From positions 10,025,717 to 10,089,716 of the forward strand of contig NC_071330.1 of the NCBI RefSeq assembly GCF_010183535.1: DNA of 64,000 nucleotides, read 5' to 3'. Position numbers and translations under genes: made by a program. This DNA comes from Caenorhabditis remanei. Lineage: Eukaryota > Nematoda > Chromadorea > Rhabditida > Rhabditidae. Positions 24,142-36,463 of this stretch are shown here, piece after piece; the stretch's first letter is position 1, and each line of letters starts with the position of its first letter. The notes beneath the pieces were generated by a model. The model ran no database searches. It was not told the origin of the DNA and worked only from the letters and a program-made list of their open reading frames with translations.

Positions 24142-25295
24142 ATGAGTACTATATCTCATGCAGCCATCACTCTGGAACAGTCGGGTTTCACAACTGCAGA
24201 TAGAAATGGTTTTCAAATGTATCAATTATTCCCACTTCACTACCGAATGCATGAGCACTTTGGTAGCTTGATTGATAATTTCAGATTTTCCAACTTGTTT
24301 TTTCAGTCCCGGACGTTGGCCCAGTTCGAATTGCCAAGCAGATGGGAGTATCGAATAAAGTGTGCTACGTATCAATGATGAATGGCAAATATTCACAGAA
24401 TAATGTGATCGTATTCAACGTGGAAACCAACAGTGACGAAACTGAAATTACAACACCATCACGATATGGCGCGGTGACAAATATTCAAGTTTCTCACAAC
24501 CGTCTCGCAGTATTCACTGCCACCAGACTGTTCGTTTACCAGTTCCCGGACAATATTAATCAAATCAGATCCGAAGATATCCGTCCGAACCCAAAAGGAA
24601 TTTCTGCGATGAGCTATGATCCTACAACATCAGCTTGTTATCTTGCTTACCCTGGTTTCAAAACGGGAAGTATCCAAATTATGAATTTGAACACACTCAC
24701 TGCCCGTGAATCAAAGTCTCCAGTTGTTATCGATGCTCATGTCACAGAAATTGTTCAAGTTGCGTTGAATTGCCAGGGAACTCTTGTTGCTTCCGGATCA
24801 ACGAAGGGAACTGTTATCCGAGTTTATGATGCGAGAACAAAAGGAATGCTGTACGAACTTCGTCGTGGATCAGTTCATGCGCATTTACAATGCCTTGCTT
24901 TCTCACCATGTTCCAGTTATCTTGCTGTTGCTAGTGATAAAGGAACTCTTCATGTTTTCGGAATTCGAGATGCGGAACCACAAAAACGAATGACAGTTCT
25001 CGAAAGGAATCTTGGAAGCAGCAGTATACTCAAGATTCAACTTGATCGTCAGGTTTTGGCTCTCGGATTTAGTAAACGTGAGTCTTTGAAACAAAATTTC
25101 ATGAAAATCCAAAAAGTTATTTCAGAAACAGCAAAGAGTCTTACCGGTCTTGTGGCAGTTTGCTCAGATGCATCATATTGGAGATACCATTTCAGCAAAG
25201 ATGTTAACGGAAAAGTACACAGCTCGCCACCATTCTACGAGGAGCTGTTAGAATTCTCAGCCGATGCTTCATTTTTCCGAACTCCTTTGGACTAA
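24142..25295 (+). CDS. epg-6: WIPI-family autophagy protein
   Basis: Exons 24142-24262, 24307-25077 and 25126-25295 give 353 residues, the length of WDR45/WDR45B. The protein is a seven-bladed WD-like propeller (PROPPIN). The key feature is the phosphoinositide-binding L/FRRG motif, here ELRRGSVHAH near residue 225. NGFQMYQLFPL near the start, NPKGISAMSYDP and ALNCQGTLVASGSTKGTVIRVYDA are further family matches. In C. elegans EPG-6 binds PtdIns3P and acts with ATG-2 in forming autophagosomes. The LRRG variant points to the WDR45/45B group rather than to ATG-18. The acceptor AATTTCAG lies five bases before the ATG. Confidence 0.9.
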
Positions 25296-25681
25296 ATCGA
25301 TAAAATGCAAACGTTGAAGTTTTCCGTCATTTTTTACCCAGTGTAAATATATACATACTCAACGGCCTTTTGCTTCGAAACTACCCTAATCATGTTATTT
25401 TTTGTTACATATATGTGGTACTTTTTTTACCTCTTTCAATTCCCAAGTTGCCTTTGCTCGTGTTCTGTGTATTGAAATCTTATGTACATCATTGTTGATC
25501 TTTCTTGGTGGTTTAACACCCATAGAGTAAACCATCTTATTGTTTCTTTTTTCAACTTTTTTCCTTTTCCTGTTTCCATTGACAAGGAATCCAAGTTACT
25601 TTTAAAAATGTCTCGAAAAATATCACGTCATTCAACTTATAGTCCCATCGTTCGAAAAACCAGTTGATTTTTCGAAGGTTT

Positions 25682-26423
25682 ATGGTTCACAAAAAATTCG
25701 AAAATCCAATTTCGTCCAAGGAATCTCATTGGATTGACCGTACTCCCCACCCATCAGCACGAAATTATCTCGACGAAATGGCACCGATCAACGGATTTCA
25801 CGAGGATAATGACGAAGCGATCCGTCTTCGTGACTCGTTTCGTGATGAAGTATCGAAACGAATGGGTGAATTGTTGCTGAAAGGACAAACTATGCTCGAT
25901 GAATACTGTCCAACATGCAGTGTAAGTTGGTTTTTTTAACATCTGTAAAATTATATACGATTAATTTTCCAGGGAATTCTAATGGAAGATCGTACAGGTG
26001 TTCGTCGTTGCGTCACATGTGAACTGTTCCGTGAGAAAACATCACATATCGTTGCTGAGATACCACTCCGTTTGTATGTTTAAAAATTAAAAATAAACGT
26101 TTATGCTTTCAGAAGAAGAAGATCTCCAAGAGGCAGTCGATCAGTCACCAGCTCGGGAAACCGCCTCAGCAGAAACAACACCTGCAACTAGAAAAGCAAT
26201 CGTTCCAAAAGCAGCACCTGTGGTCAAGAAATCGAAGAAGATCGCTGAGAACACCAACGGAAATGACTATACTGATACAATTGTATCAGCGAAAAGCGCC
26301 GTTATGCGGAAGTTAGAATGGGCAACTTCTCAGCTAGATTCAACCGAAGACACATCTCGTGTTTTCGATTTTCTTACTGTTATTCAAAAGTCTGCCGAAA
26401 CTTTGCAAGCTCTCCAACTCTGA
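25682..26423 (+). CDS. ZNRD2/SSSCA1-like zinc-ribbon protein
   Basis: Exons 25682-25921, 25973-26069 and 26113-26423 join to 215 residues. The N-terminal half has a helix (RMGELLLKGQTMLDEYC) leading into a four-cysteine zinc ribbon, C-P-T-C-S-G-I-L then R-R-C-V-T-C, at about residues 76-99. This is the pattern of the autoantigen p27 family, human ZNRD2. A lysine, alanine and threonine-rich linker and a C-terminal helix follow. The function of the family is poorly known; a mitotic role has been proposed. The second intron needs a GTTTGT donor to keep phase. The start is uncertain; ATG at 25778 is an alternative. The next gene begins 167 bp further on the same strand. Confidence 0.7.
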
Positions 26424-26589
26424 ATCTCACTTTGCCTGATATTTTTACGCTTGTTTGTTTTAATTTGTTGAAATCAATGAATGAATGCCTCGCTTCTAGA
26501 ATTTTAAAAATACTCCAGTTATGAGTAAAGTCGTTCAATATATTATATCAGAAAGAATAAAGATCCAGTACTGTGTGTCTGATATTCAG

Positions 26590-27704
26590 ATGTTTTCCCG
26601 AACCATTCAAAACTACGCTGAAATCAAACCAAATTTGTTGTTTCGAAAAGCGAAAATGGCAAAGAAATCTGTTGAAAAATATAAAGCGAAAAAGTAAGAG
26701 TAAGTTGTTCAAAATCCTGAAAAATTTAAAATTCAGAATTGAAATTCCCGAAATAAAAGGAGAAGCTCTATTCGGATTACACGCCGTATTAGAGGCAATC
26801 CGGTCTGGAAAACGAGATTTTCATTCTATTTATCTGAAGAAAGCTATTGAGTAAGTTCCACTTCAATATAAATAACATCAAAGTGATCTCTTTAGAAAAC
26901 GGGCAGATTCGGATACACGGATCCGAGAAATTTTGCAAATAATTCAAGAATTGGGTATAAAAAAGGAATCGTTGACAGACGATCAATTGGACAGACTTAC
27001 GGAGTATCAACTTCATAATGTATCGCTTTGTTCGATTTTCATTTTATATTCATTTTTATTCAGGGAATTTGTATGGATGCAAGTCCCTTGAACTTTTCAA
27101 ATTTTGAAACAAAGAACTTATCTATTTTCGTCGACAGAGTCCTAGATCCTGGAAATCTTGGAGCTATTGGAAGAAGTGCTTGGTATTTTGGAGCTGATGG
27201 AATTTGTCTTGTTAAAGGAAGAGGGTTAGAACATCTCGAATTTTCTATATATGTTCTCTATTTCCAGACCAAAGACTATCACTCCTTCTATGATCAAGTC
27301 GTCATGTGGCGCTCTGGAACATCTCCCAGTTCAACAATTTGAAAATTTTCACGAATTCAGGGATTCTATCAAATTGAATAGTGGAGGGTTAGTAGCGACA
27401 TGTGATCCGTTGGCAGCTGAAAAAGCTGGAATTACAGTGAAATCTTTAAATGAATGGAAGCCCAAAAAAACAGTTGGAATTGTTCTTGGAGATGAAGGAG
27501 TTGGAATCAGTAAAGAAATTCTGAATTTTTGTGATACCGTAATTTCAATCGCTCCTACCAGAGAACATCAATCAAGTGTTACTTCTTTGAATGTTTCCGT
27601 TGTGGCAGGTATTCCTCATGTTCCAATTCTTATGCTTTTTACTAAAAAAATCTATTCCAGGCATTCTACTTCACCACATTTCGCTACACAACCGTACAGA
27701 TTGA
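26590..27704 (+). CDS. MRM1-like rRNA 2'-O-methyltransferase
   Basis: Exons 26590-26693, 26737-26850, 26896-27019, 27064-27224, 27268-27608 and 27661-27704 give 295 residues. The N-terminus is basic and free of acidic residues apart from one, fitting mitochondrial import. A substrate-binding domain (GEALFGLHAVLEAIRSGKR) comes first. The SpoU/SPOUT catalytic motifs follow in order: motif 1 DPGNLGAIGRSAWYFGA near residue 142, motif 2 GIVLGDEGVGIS near 241, motif 3 SSVTSLNVSVVAGILL near 275. MRM1 uses S-adenosylmethionine to methylate a ribose in the mitochondrial large rRNA. The acceptor ATATTCAG is joined directly to the ATG and the gene starts 167 bp after the preceding stop, as for a downstream operon gene trans-spliced with SL2. 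Confidence 0.8.
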
Positions 27705-27857
27705 AACAACGATTTGGAGACGGTAGTCCACTAGGATATTCGGTGTCACGTTTGCACACCTGCTCTCTTTCTGATATTTTTAGTCGGCATGTGTACTATA
27801 TATTCGAGTGACCGCTCAGATCCTTTCAATATCTAATTCAATTTTGTCATCCTAGTT

Positions 27858-29587
27858 ATGTTCTTAATTTATCTGTTATTTTCATCATTTTCTGTATTAC
27901 AAGCTGTTGAAAATAATACAACTGATGAATATTGTTCAAATGGAGTTCGAGCAGGAAATCGTAAGAAATTAAATAATTAAAAGTATTCGGAAAATTTATG
28001 AAATTCAGTCTGCCAACTCATACCATCTAGTGGCTATGAATGCTCAAGTTCCAACTCATCAGCAAGTTGGTGTGAAAGTTTTAATGGAAAATACAAATGC
28101 TGTGAGTTTGATGAAGACGTGATGAGTACTTGTGAACTCTTAAAAATACTCTGAGATTATGTGGATCTTCAAAATGATCCAAGATTCCTCAACGAGTAGT
28201 ATTTCGATTTCTTATGAGAATTTATTTCAGTGTTGAATTGACTCTTAGAAAAACATTTCACGCTCAAAAAGGAAACACTTCATGTTTAGGTGAGAAGTCG
28301 ACAATCAAATGTAAAGACAGAAGTTCATTCTGTCGATTGAAAAAACAATTGTGTCTGAATGAATCAGATTTTGGAAAAATGAAAGCCAAATGTGAAGCAA
28401 CGTGTGGATTTTGCGGATTTAAAACATTTGAAGAAGTAGAGAAAACAAGGAAACGAATTGATGAATTGGCAAGAGGACAAGAGTGTGATTTACCAAGAAA
28501 ATGTGTTTTTCCAAAAGAAAAAATGTTGAATTCGACTGGAACTCCTTCGGTTAATCATGACACAACTGCTACTATTGTTGATCCAATTGTTGCATACAGA
28601 TCAAAACTTAACTGGAACTCAACAACAGTAGGATCAGCTAGAAATGTCCCCGAATACAATAATACTACTGAATTTCCAATGACATCTAACGGTTGGATTT
28701 TTATAGAAAAATAGTTTTAGAATTTGTTTTCAGAGATCTCAAATATCACGACAGTTGATTTGAAAACTCTTCTTCAAACCGTCGGAAAATCGACAACTTC
28801 GACTACATTAAGAAGTTCGACAACTAGATCAAGAGTCCCAAAGACAATAGATTCATTCGATTCGAATGAGAAATTGAAGACGTTCGCATCTAGACGTCAC
28901 AATGAAACAACCACTTCTATCACTTTGCCGTCTTCATTCAATTCAACAAAAGTTGTTCGAAAACTTACTTTAGAAGAGCTGAAGACGACTAGGGTAAGCC
29001 AGTTCTTATTGAACTTTACGAAAAAAAATCATTCAGGACACAATGCCAAAAATCACAACAGCCGAACCGAGTTCCCTGTCAAACTCTCTTTCGAAGACAG
29101 TAATCCGAGGAACTTGTTTCGATGAGTACACCTATTGTAGAGAGTTCACTTCTCTTTGCTCTCATCCAGCATTCTCTGAAGTTATGGCTTCTCATTGTTC
29201 ACTAACTTGTGATAGATGTGATGATGTCGAAAGGGTTGAAGAAGGATCTGGTTAGAAGCATTTTGTTTTCGGCATGTTAATAACATTTATTTTTTATTTC
29301 AGAGGATTGTGAGGATATGACTCCAGATTGCAAGAATTATCGTGATCTGTGTCAACATTCCAAATACAAGACTCTTATGGAGAGCTACTGTCCAAAAGTA
29401 TGTGGACACTGTATTCCAATGTGTAGAGATCGTCATCAAAAGTAAGTTTATCGCTAATTCTCCTAATTTGCCTCTAATTACTCAATTAAGTTGTCCACAA
29501 TTCTTCGATGATGGCTTCTGCAATGATACGATGTACACTTACGACGAACGAAAATATCTGTGTGGAGCAACTTGTCTTCTCTGCTAA
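27858..29587 (+). CDS. Secreted protein with four ShKT domains
   Basis: Exons 27858-27960, 28009-28101, 28290-28691, 28734-28993, 29037-29250, 29303-29441 and 29491-29587 close in frame to 435 residues. A signal peptide covers residues 1-17. A cysteine-rich part (about 24-65) has the spacing of a lustrin-like module, then come a first ShKT domain, a long serine and threonine-rich linker with several N-glycosylation sites, and three more ShKT domains, each ending in C-x2-C or CxxTC-x-x-C. The ShKT fold is common in nematode secreted proteins and does not imply toxicity here. The junction of exons 2 and 3 is decided by phase: the GTGAGT donor at 28102 joins only to the acceptor ending at 28289; the closer acceptor at 28244 leads to a stop. 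The stop of the MRM1-like gene is 154 bp upstream. Confidence 0.75.
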
Positions 29588-29888
29588 ATCGATTTGTTAT
29601 TTATTGGTTCTACATATTTGTATATAAATTGTTCTACCACTATAAAGACCAGCCAAAACCACTAAAAACAAGAATTCAATTATTAGGGAAATGCACACAA
29701 AAGGAGAGGCTGAGTCAGCAGGAAATCGGCGATTTCTCAAATAATGTGGGTGTGTGAAGAGAAAAAAACTGTCTACTCGATTCGGAAATGCCTGCTCAAA
29801 ACTTTTAGAGAGTTTAATGGAAAGTACATTTTCCAAAAGTGAATGTTTTGAGTGTTGCAGAAACTTTTTCTCAAGTGTTAGCTTTTTT

Positions 29889-30175
29889 CATACTTGCAAC
29901 GGGCCGGGCCGGGCTGAAAAATTTGAACTGAAATTTTGAACGAAAATTTGAATTTTTTTCCCAAAAATATCGAATTTTTGACTATACTTCAGAATTCAAT
30001 CACACGATAGTTATGCATCAAAAAATTGAAATTTTTAATGTAAAATTTCAAAAAAATTCAAAAAAATTTGGTAAAAAATAGGTACCTTTTTTTGAAGCCG
30101 GGCCTTGAAAATTCTCTACCGGCCCGGCCCGGCCCGGGCGTTCGGGCCTTGCCGGGCCGTAAATTTGCAAGTATG
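29889..30175. mobile_element. hAT-type MITE with GGCCC-rich ends, copy 3
   Basis: The inverted repeats are CATACTTGCAA and TTGCAAGTATG, a diverged version of the CAGACTTGTCA ends at 2423 and 3310. The exact 8 bp duplication GCTTTTTT flanks the 287 bp element (29881-29888 and 30176-30183). Short GGGCC and GGCCC arrays lie inside both ends. The divergence of the ends from the other two copies suggests an older insertion or a subfamily. Confidence 0.8.
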
Positions 30176-31024
30176 GCTTTTTTGGATACTGTAGTACATG
30201 ATAGCCACTCTAACACGTTCAAAACTTTGTTCACATTTTTTGATTCGAATAAGACGAAGGTCTTTTTTGAGAGGAAATTCTCAGAACTTATCACCAGAAA
30301 ATATATTTTGTCGCCAAAATAGGATTTAACAAAAACCTATTTCAGCGAATAAAAAATAAGTTTCGTTGAATCGAACGACGTTGAAAAATAAAAGAACAAG
30401 TTTTCAGAGTTATGCCCTTTCTTTTCCATGCATCTCTGAGTGGTCTTGTGGATTATTGGTTTTTCAATTTCGAATTTTTTAACACTGATATCACTTGAAA
30501 GCTGAAAATTATGGCTCTCCACTTCTCGGAAAAACGAATATACATTTAACAAATTAGAAAACGCCCTTCTAGAGAGTATACGGTCTACAGTACATCATAA
30601 TCTAGTTTCGTTTTCAATCACTCTCACAGACTCTTTTTCTTCTTTCAACCTCTTATAAGTTCGTTTTTTCCCACACTCGTCAATTTCAATGACCGCCGCC
30701 AGTCGGCCGGGAAGACCGATCCCTTCCACTTTTCCTATTTGCATACTTTGGATTATCACACACTCGACCCGCCTATTTCACTTTTTTGAAATCGAGAGAG
30801 GAGCCGTCCTTATTCCTTCTTTTCTCATTTTTCCTCAACCCATTTCACTTTCTTTTTCATAAAAACTGTCTTTTCCTGGATTAATTCTCTGTTCTATTTT
30901 CACCTCAACAAACCAATCAGTTTCTATCTTTGGAGGGTCAATGAGACACCTTTCCGTGTTCATTGAACAGTTGGAGTAGAACACACCAATTACAGAATCC
31001 ACAAATACTCAAAGAGACCCAGAA

Positions 31025-31051
31025 ATGGATTCATTCAGGTCGACAAATCGA
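31025..31051 (+). other. Possible orphan first exon
   Basis: An ATG followed by eight codons (MDSFRSTNR) and a consensus GTGAGT donor in phase 0, after sequence that could be a 5' leader. No downstream acceptor in this window continues the frame for long; the acceptor at 36438 gives a stop after about 48 codons. It may be a short upstream frame in a 5' leader, or chance. Confidence 0.2.
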
Positions 31052-34000
31052 GTGAGTGTCCTTCTATGTGTTCATGTTCCGCCCTGTTTCACTTTGTTAG
31101 TTTTGAAATTTTAAAAGGGTAAATTTGATTATAACATGCTATACTTCCATGTTTTCCTTCGTCTGTTTCTTCAAAAAGAAAACGTGTTAAAGATAGATAA
31201 ACTTAATTTTGCGGTGAGACGTCGTCCCGAAACTCGCGAGTGTTTGTGTCGTTTTGAAGCCAGAAACTCCTTTTTTATTTTCTTTTTTTTTGTTGCTTTT
31301 TCAACTTCTCGTTCAAACATCTTTCAACACTTTTGAACTTTTAAATTTCATTTGAACACAACCGGATAGAATTCAGAAGTATGAATGACGTACGTAGGTT
31401 CCGTGGAAGGGAAAAGTTTTCACTTGCTTATTTCCGTTACAAACTTTCACTTCTTTGATTTTTCGGAGAGGTGAAAAGTTCATACATACAGTTATGGGTC
31501 AGTTTTATGATTCTATTCGAAGCGGGAACTGGTCAGTAGATGTTTCGTTTCAAAAGTTGAAAACTTGAGTATTTCCGTTTTATTTCACCTACAATGGTCA
31601 GAAGTTATGAAAAAATACTGATCATAAAATTTTATTGGACTCACACAGTTCCCAGTTGTCTCTTTAAGTTGTTCATATTGGGAAGAATCTGTGAATCTAG
31701 AAAAGAATTGAGACACTTTTTGAATTCCTGAATTTCCTTCCCGTTTCTAGTTCACATTTTTCTGCACATTCCAATTTGGATGAAAATTGAAAAGAATGCT
31801 TATTAACAGCCGGGAAAATAACAATCTTCGTTCTATTTATTTTGTGTCGCCCGAGATGAGAATAATATAATTTCATTCTGGAATTGAATCATTCTATTCT
31901 GAAAAATGAAATCAATTTAAAGATCAAAACCATAAATCGGAGAACTACAGCTACACTAAAACTTTATCTGAACTTTTTAATAGTATTCTGAGTGGGGGTT
32001 CTCATAAAAATAAGCCATTCAAAAACTCTTCCGGAGCAATGCATTCAATCAGAACAATGCATTTTGAAGTACTTTTTTTCCTCTCTTATTTGGTTTCACC
32101 TTTACTTTTTTCGTCAATAAGACTGATTTGCCACGTCAGCTCTGACGGCAAAGAAGAAATTATTATTTCAGACAGAAACCTGTCATTAAATATAGAGGTG
32201 AAGAAGAAGAAGTTGACTTCCTGATACACACACGAATCAGAAGTTTTCTTTCTCTCACGACTCTTCTTGTTTTTCATATATTTGAACAATTTTAGATCGA
32301 ATTTATAAATTGCTATCAGAATTCAGTCTAGAATAAATAAAAGGAACTTGAAACCTGACGCCGTAAGGATTCAAGATCTGATCGAGCAATTTGGATGTTT
32401 GTCAGGAAATGTAAAATAGATTCAACTCTGAAGTTATTGGTAAAATAAGCATAAATCGCTTTTCGTTTCAATGCAATTCCGAAATTACAATTTTCAACCA
32501 TTGAGACCCTCATTTACCCATTAATAATTTGAACTGAAAACACTCTTAACCTTGTTCTTTGTAATAAGTGTAACTGTTGATGCGAATCGAAAGAGTTCAG
32601 ATTTCATTCGTCATTCCTTCCCACACAATTCTGTCTTACTCTAACGTCTAATTTTAACTTCCTTTTCTCTTAATATGTATTTGATTTTTGGATTTTTGTG
32701 GATTTCAAATACAATAAATATCCACGTCACAATGTCCAATTGTATTATTCTTCGGAAAGGTCGAGACTGCTGCTCAAACATGAGTTTTGACTCTCTTCCA
32801 CTACTCTTCCCCCATCTCTTGTTTCATTGTCAATCCTCCCCATCCCACCCCGTATCATCTAACATTCTAGGTCTCTATTTCTATTTTCTAAACTCCCGTT
32901 GATGTATGAGTGGGATCAAAAGTGTTCGGGAGAGCAAAAAAGATGAGGTAAAAAAGAAAAACGCATTTCATTTTTTGCCGTCTCCTGGTAGGAACTTCTT
33001 GTCATTCCTCCCATCTCTTCTGATTTTTCTCTCCATTTCCACCGGTGTTTCAACATATGTGAAATCGAAGAAGAAGACTTCTTGTGTTGAGAGAAAACCG
33101 AGTTGGTCTCCGATTTCCGGATTCTCTTTTTCTACTTTTTTTTTTCAATAACGTCTTCTTCTTCTACTTTTTTTATCTTCAACCTCCATTTTCTTCTCTT
33201 TCGATATCTGTTAATATTTAGTGGTAATCTCAGAATAAACATTGAGATCATCAGGAGTTTAAAAGGTGACTCTTCTCATTGTTTATCTCTTTTCTATGCA
33301 ACAGTTCCTGGTTTTGGAAGCTCTTCCATCTTATTCGTCTTCTCCCTTTTTTGTTTTTCCTTCTTCTTCTTCCCCGTATTTATTTTTTTTCTCTCTTTTT
33401 TAACGAAAAACAGGAAATCGGATCGGTCGTAATTATTGGGTGTCAATCTGGACTGGGAGGGATTCACTTTTTTCTTCCAATCTTCCTTTTTCTCGTTGAA
33501 AAACTCGAGAGTCACGCACTCCCTCGACATCGAATTAGCCACACATAATCGAATATTGTGAGTTTTTCTGCTCTGGTCGTACGTTTTTCGATTTTTGATT
33601 CGTCTCATTCCCTTTTTTAATCGAAGACTCTCCTTCATCTTGAGTCAACAGTCATTGGTATCCTGATCAAGTAGGATCACATGATAGTTTGATCATCTTA
33701 TCATCCAGCTATTGTAATATGTCATCTGCCGAATCATGCTCCGATTGGAAAAAAACCAATTTCCAACAAGAAAAAAATTAGATCAAAGTTCTTGACCTTG
33801 CTTCTTCTAGGCACTCTCAGCTATTTCTAGGGTACACTAAACTCGATTATATTGAGAGATTTTTCTGGGAATTCCGATTGAAGAATAGTTCAACCGCTGT
33901 GTTGGCAGGGTTTTGACTTTGGAAATCTTCATGACTTATTTTCAAATTCCCAGTTCCGAATCTTGCCTCTGAATGAATGTAAAACTCAAGGAAATTTTAA

Positions 34001-36463
34001 TTCCAGAAAAAAACCTTGAAAGCATAGTTTTTCACATTGTAGCCCTTCTACACAGACATAACTTTTCTCAGATTTTCCAACTGAAACGTGCGAAATTCTC
34101 CCTTCTAAACGAACCCACTGGTTCTCTATCCCCTTTTGAATCAACTTTGTTGAGTCAATTTGATAAAACAGTAATGTAGACACAGCGTATGTACTCAACT
34201 ATCGATTTACAAAATTGAGAGATTCGAGTTATCTCCCATCACAGAGTTTTCCCTCTTTTTCTATTTGTTAATCTATTTCTGATTACAATTGGGACGTTTT
34301 AATCTCCTCTCCTTTTATTTCAAAAACACCCTCTATCTCTAGTTTTTTCCCACCCATCAACATCATCATCATTTCATCTCAAATCCCTTCTTGCACTATA
34401 CGCATTTCCGAATCCGATTACCACTGAAGAGCTTCTTTTCCTTCTTTTTCTCAACCATTTCCGTGAGATCGGATGACGTTACCTAGAAGTTTCTTTTTGA
34501 CGCCTTCTATTTTTGCAATACTTTCTTTCAACATCTTGCTCTCTTTTCCTTATTCACCCTATTCATTAGACGGGCAAACTTCATCGCGAGACGGGTGAAA
34601 GTGGGCGGAGTCAGTCGGGGCGTTTGCCTCTTCTGCTTCTTCAGTCATCTTCTGCATCCTTCTTCTTCTTCTTCTTTTTACTGCACGATTCTTTTTCATT
34701 TTTTGGGGAAAATCCAAAAAATTGTCTAATTGATATGAGTTCATCCTGTAATTATATAGATATTAAGGTTTTCTGGAACAGGAGTACACGAATTTACTCA
34801 GTCTCCTTCTATAAAGTTTCCTTCCATCTTAATCAACGTCTCTTGTTACCAGTGATAATTTCTAGAAATATCAATCAACTTCCCGTTGAGATATCACTAA
34901 TCTAAGTTCTCAAAAATCCGGAAATTTTGATGACTTTTCAAAGGTTTATTCTGTTTGATGATTGAATGGAACTGTTTATTTTTGTAGGAATAAAAACAAT
35001 AGAATCATCAAATGTTATCAGCTTCTGATTTTTGGGTCCGTGAACCAATCTCGTGAAGGAAATGTTTCATATTATTGATACCGTAGTCTCACGTGTTCTT
35101 CTAGATTTCCACGATCAAAGAGACTGTTCCAGTCCGAGTTTCTTTACTTCCCATCTTTTGATTCTGTGTTCCATTTCAACTTCTTCTTTATCCTAATTCT
35201 TCCGAAGTGGTCCCACTCTTTTCCATTCCACTTGAGACTAATTTCCTTTTCCTATACAATTCATTCTCACGAGTGAGAGAGCTACACCCCTCAAACGGAC
35301 CTCCCCGTAACTAATAAACCTTTTCTCTACCTATTGTTTCCCTCTTTAATACCTGTTTCCACGGAGACTCTCATTCTTTCTCTTCATTATTCCATTGGTA
35401 CTTATTCAATTCTTTTCTTTTCCCCTTCCTATCTACTCTTTATTTTTCTCATATCGCACCGATTCTCTGATTTCAAGGTCTTTTTCTCTCTTTTTCGTTT
35501 CTCAATTTACCAGAAAAATGAGAGAAACATTTTGGTTTATCTATTATTTTTTCTTATTTTCCGTCCGATCAGTCCACTTTCTCCCACCAACACACTTCAT
35601 CCATCCATTTTCTCGACTTTTGAGTTTTTCCCAAAAAAAAAATTAAACCAGAAGAACTAAGAAGATTCGCAGCTGGCGTTTCTTCCAACTCGTTATCATC
35701 TTCTTTTTCTTCTTCTCCTCCCTTTAAACAATAAATAAATATATCATTTTTAAACCATGCACCGTCCGTTTTATTGCTAAAAAGTGTCGTGACCAGATGG
35801 CATTTCTCCAGAAGTTCGTCTTCTGAATCACACAGAATATATAACTTTTACGAGTCTCCGAGAGTTCCAATATATCTCTTTTGGTTCGAATTACGAAATT
35901 AGTTGAACTGAGAAGGAATGTGGTTCCAGATTCTGAAGAATTGAGGACTCAATATCAAATATTCTGGAATTGCTAATCCCGTGAACGACAACTTCCTCTC
36001 CAATTTCACTGAGTGCCGACTGGTTTCGTTCGAATCTCATTCAAAGATTCTGATTTCAGAATACATTAAAATTGGCTTCGTTGGAAGTTGAATTGAGAAT
36101 TTAAACTCGAAATTAGTTTAATCATGTCAGAAATAGTTATCCAAAGTGTAATAAATTTAAAATCGTTTTCTTATTTGGCACGTTTTCTAAATAAGCTGAA
36201 TCCAGAATATTCTAGAATCGCATTTTCCAATTTTCATTCTTATGAGATGATACAATCCTCTTTTTCGAACCGTTCACTTTCTCAAATGCAAATCTTTGGA
36301 AACATGACTTCTCTGCGTCTCCTCTCTTCCCGTTCTATTTCTTTTTATCCAATTTTCCAACTCATTGAATCTATTATCATCTATCATCTTTTCAGTTCTC
36401 TCTCTCACTCCAATTTTCTTCTTATTCTGATCTACTTCAGCTGCTTCTTCGCTTCTCTCAACA

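Larger units (their letters stand above)
29588..36463. other. Gene-poor interval of about 7 kb
   Basis: Apart from the MITE at 29889-30175 I can support no gene here. The DNA alternates A/T-rich and pyrimidine-rich parts with short TTC and TCT runs (for example near 33160 and 34660). A small possible exon at 31025-31051 ends in a good donor but has no partner. The GTCGACG and TGACGC motifs near 34490-34620 could be regulatory, but I cannot show it. The interval may hold the promoter of the Ly6-like gene at 36464. Confidence 0.45.

Noticed and set aside
28214..28714. A separate gene starting at the ATG at 28214
   Set aside because: The cysteine-rich exon joins in phase to upstream exons that carry a signal peptide; the ATG lies in the intron of that model.
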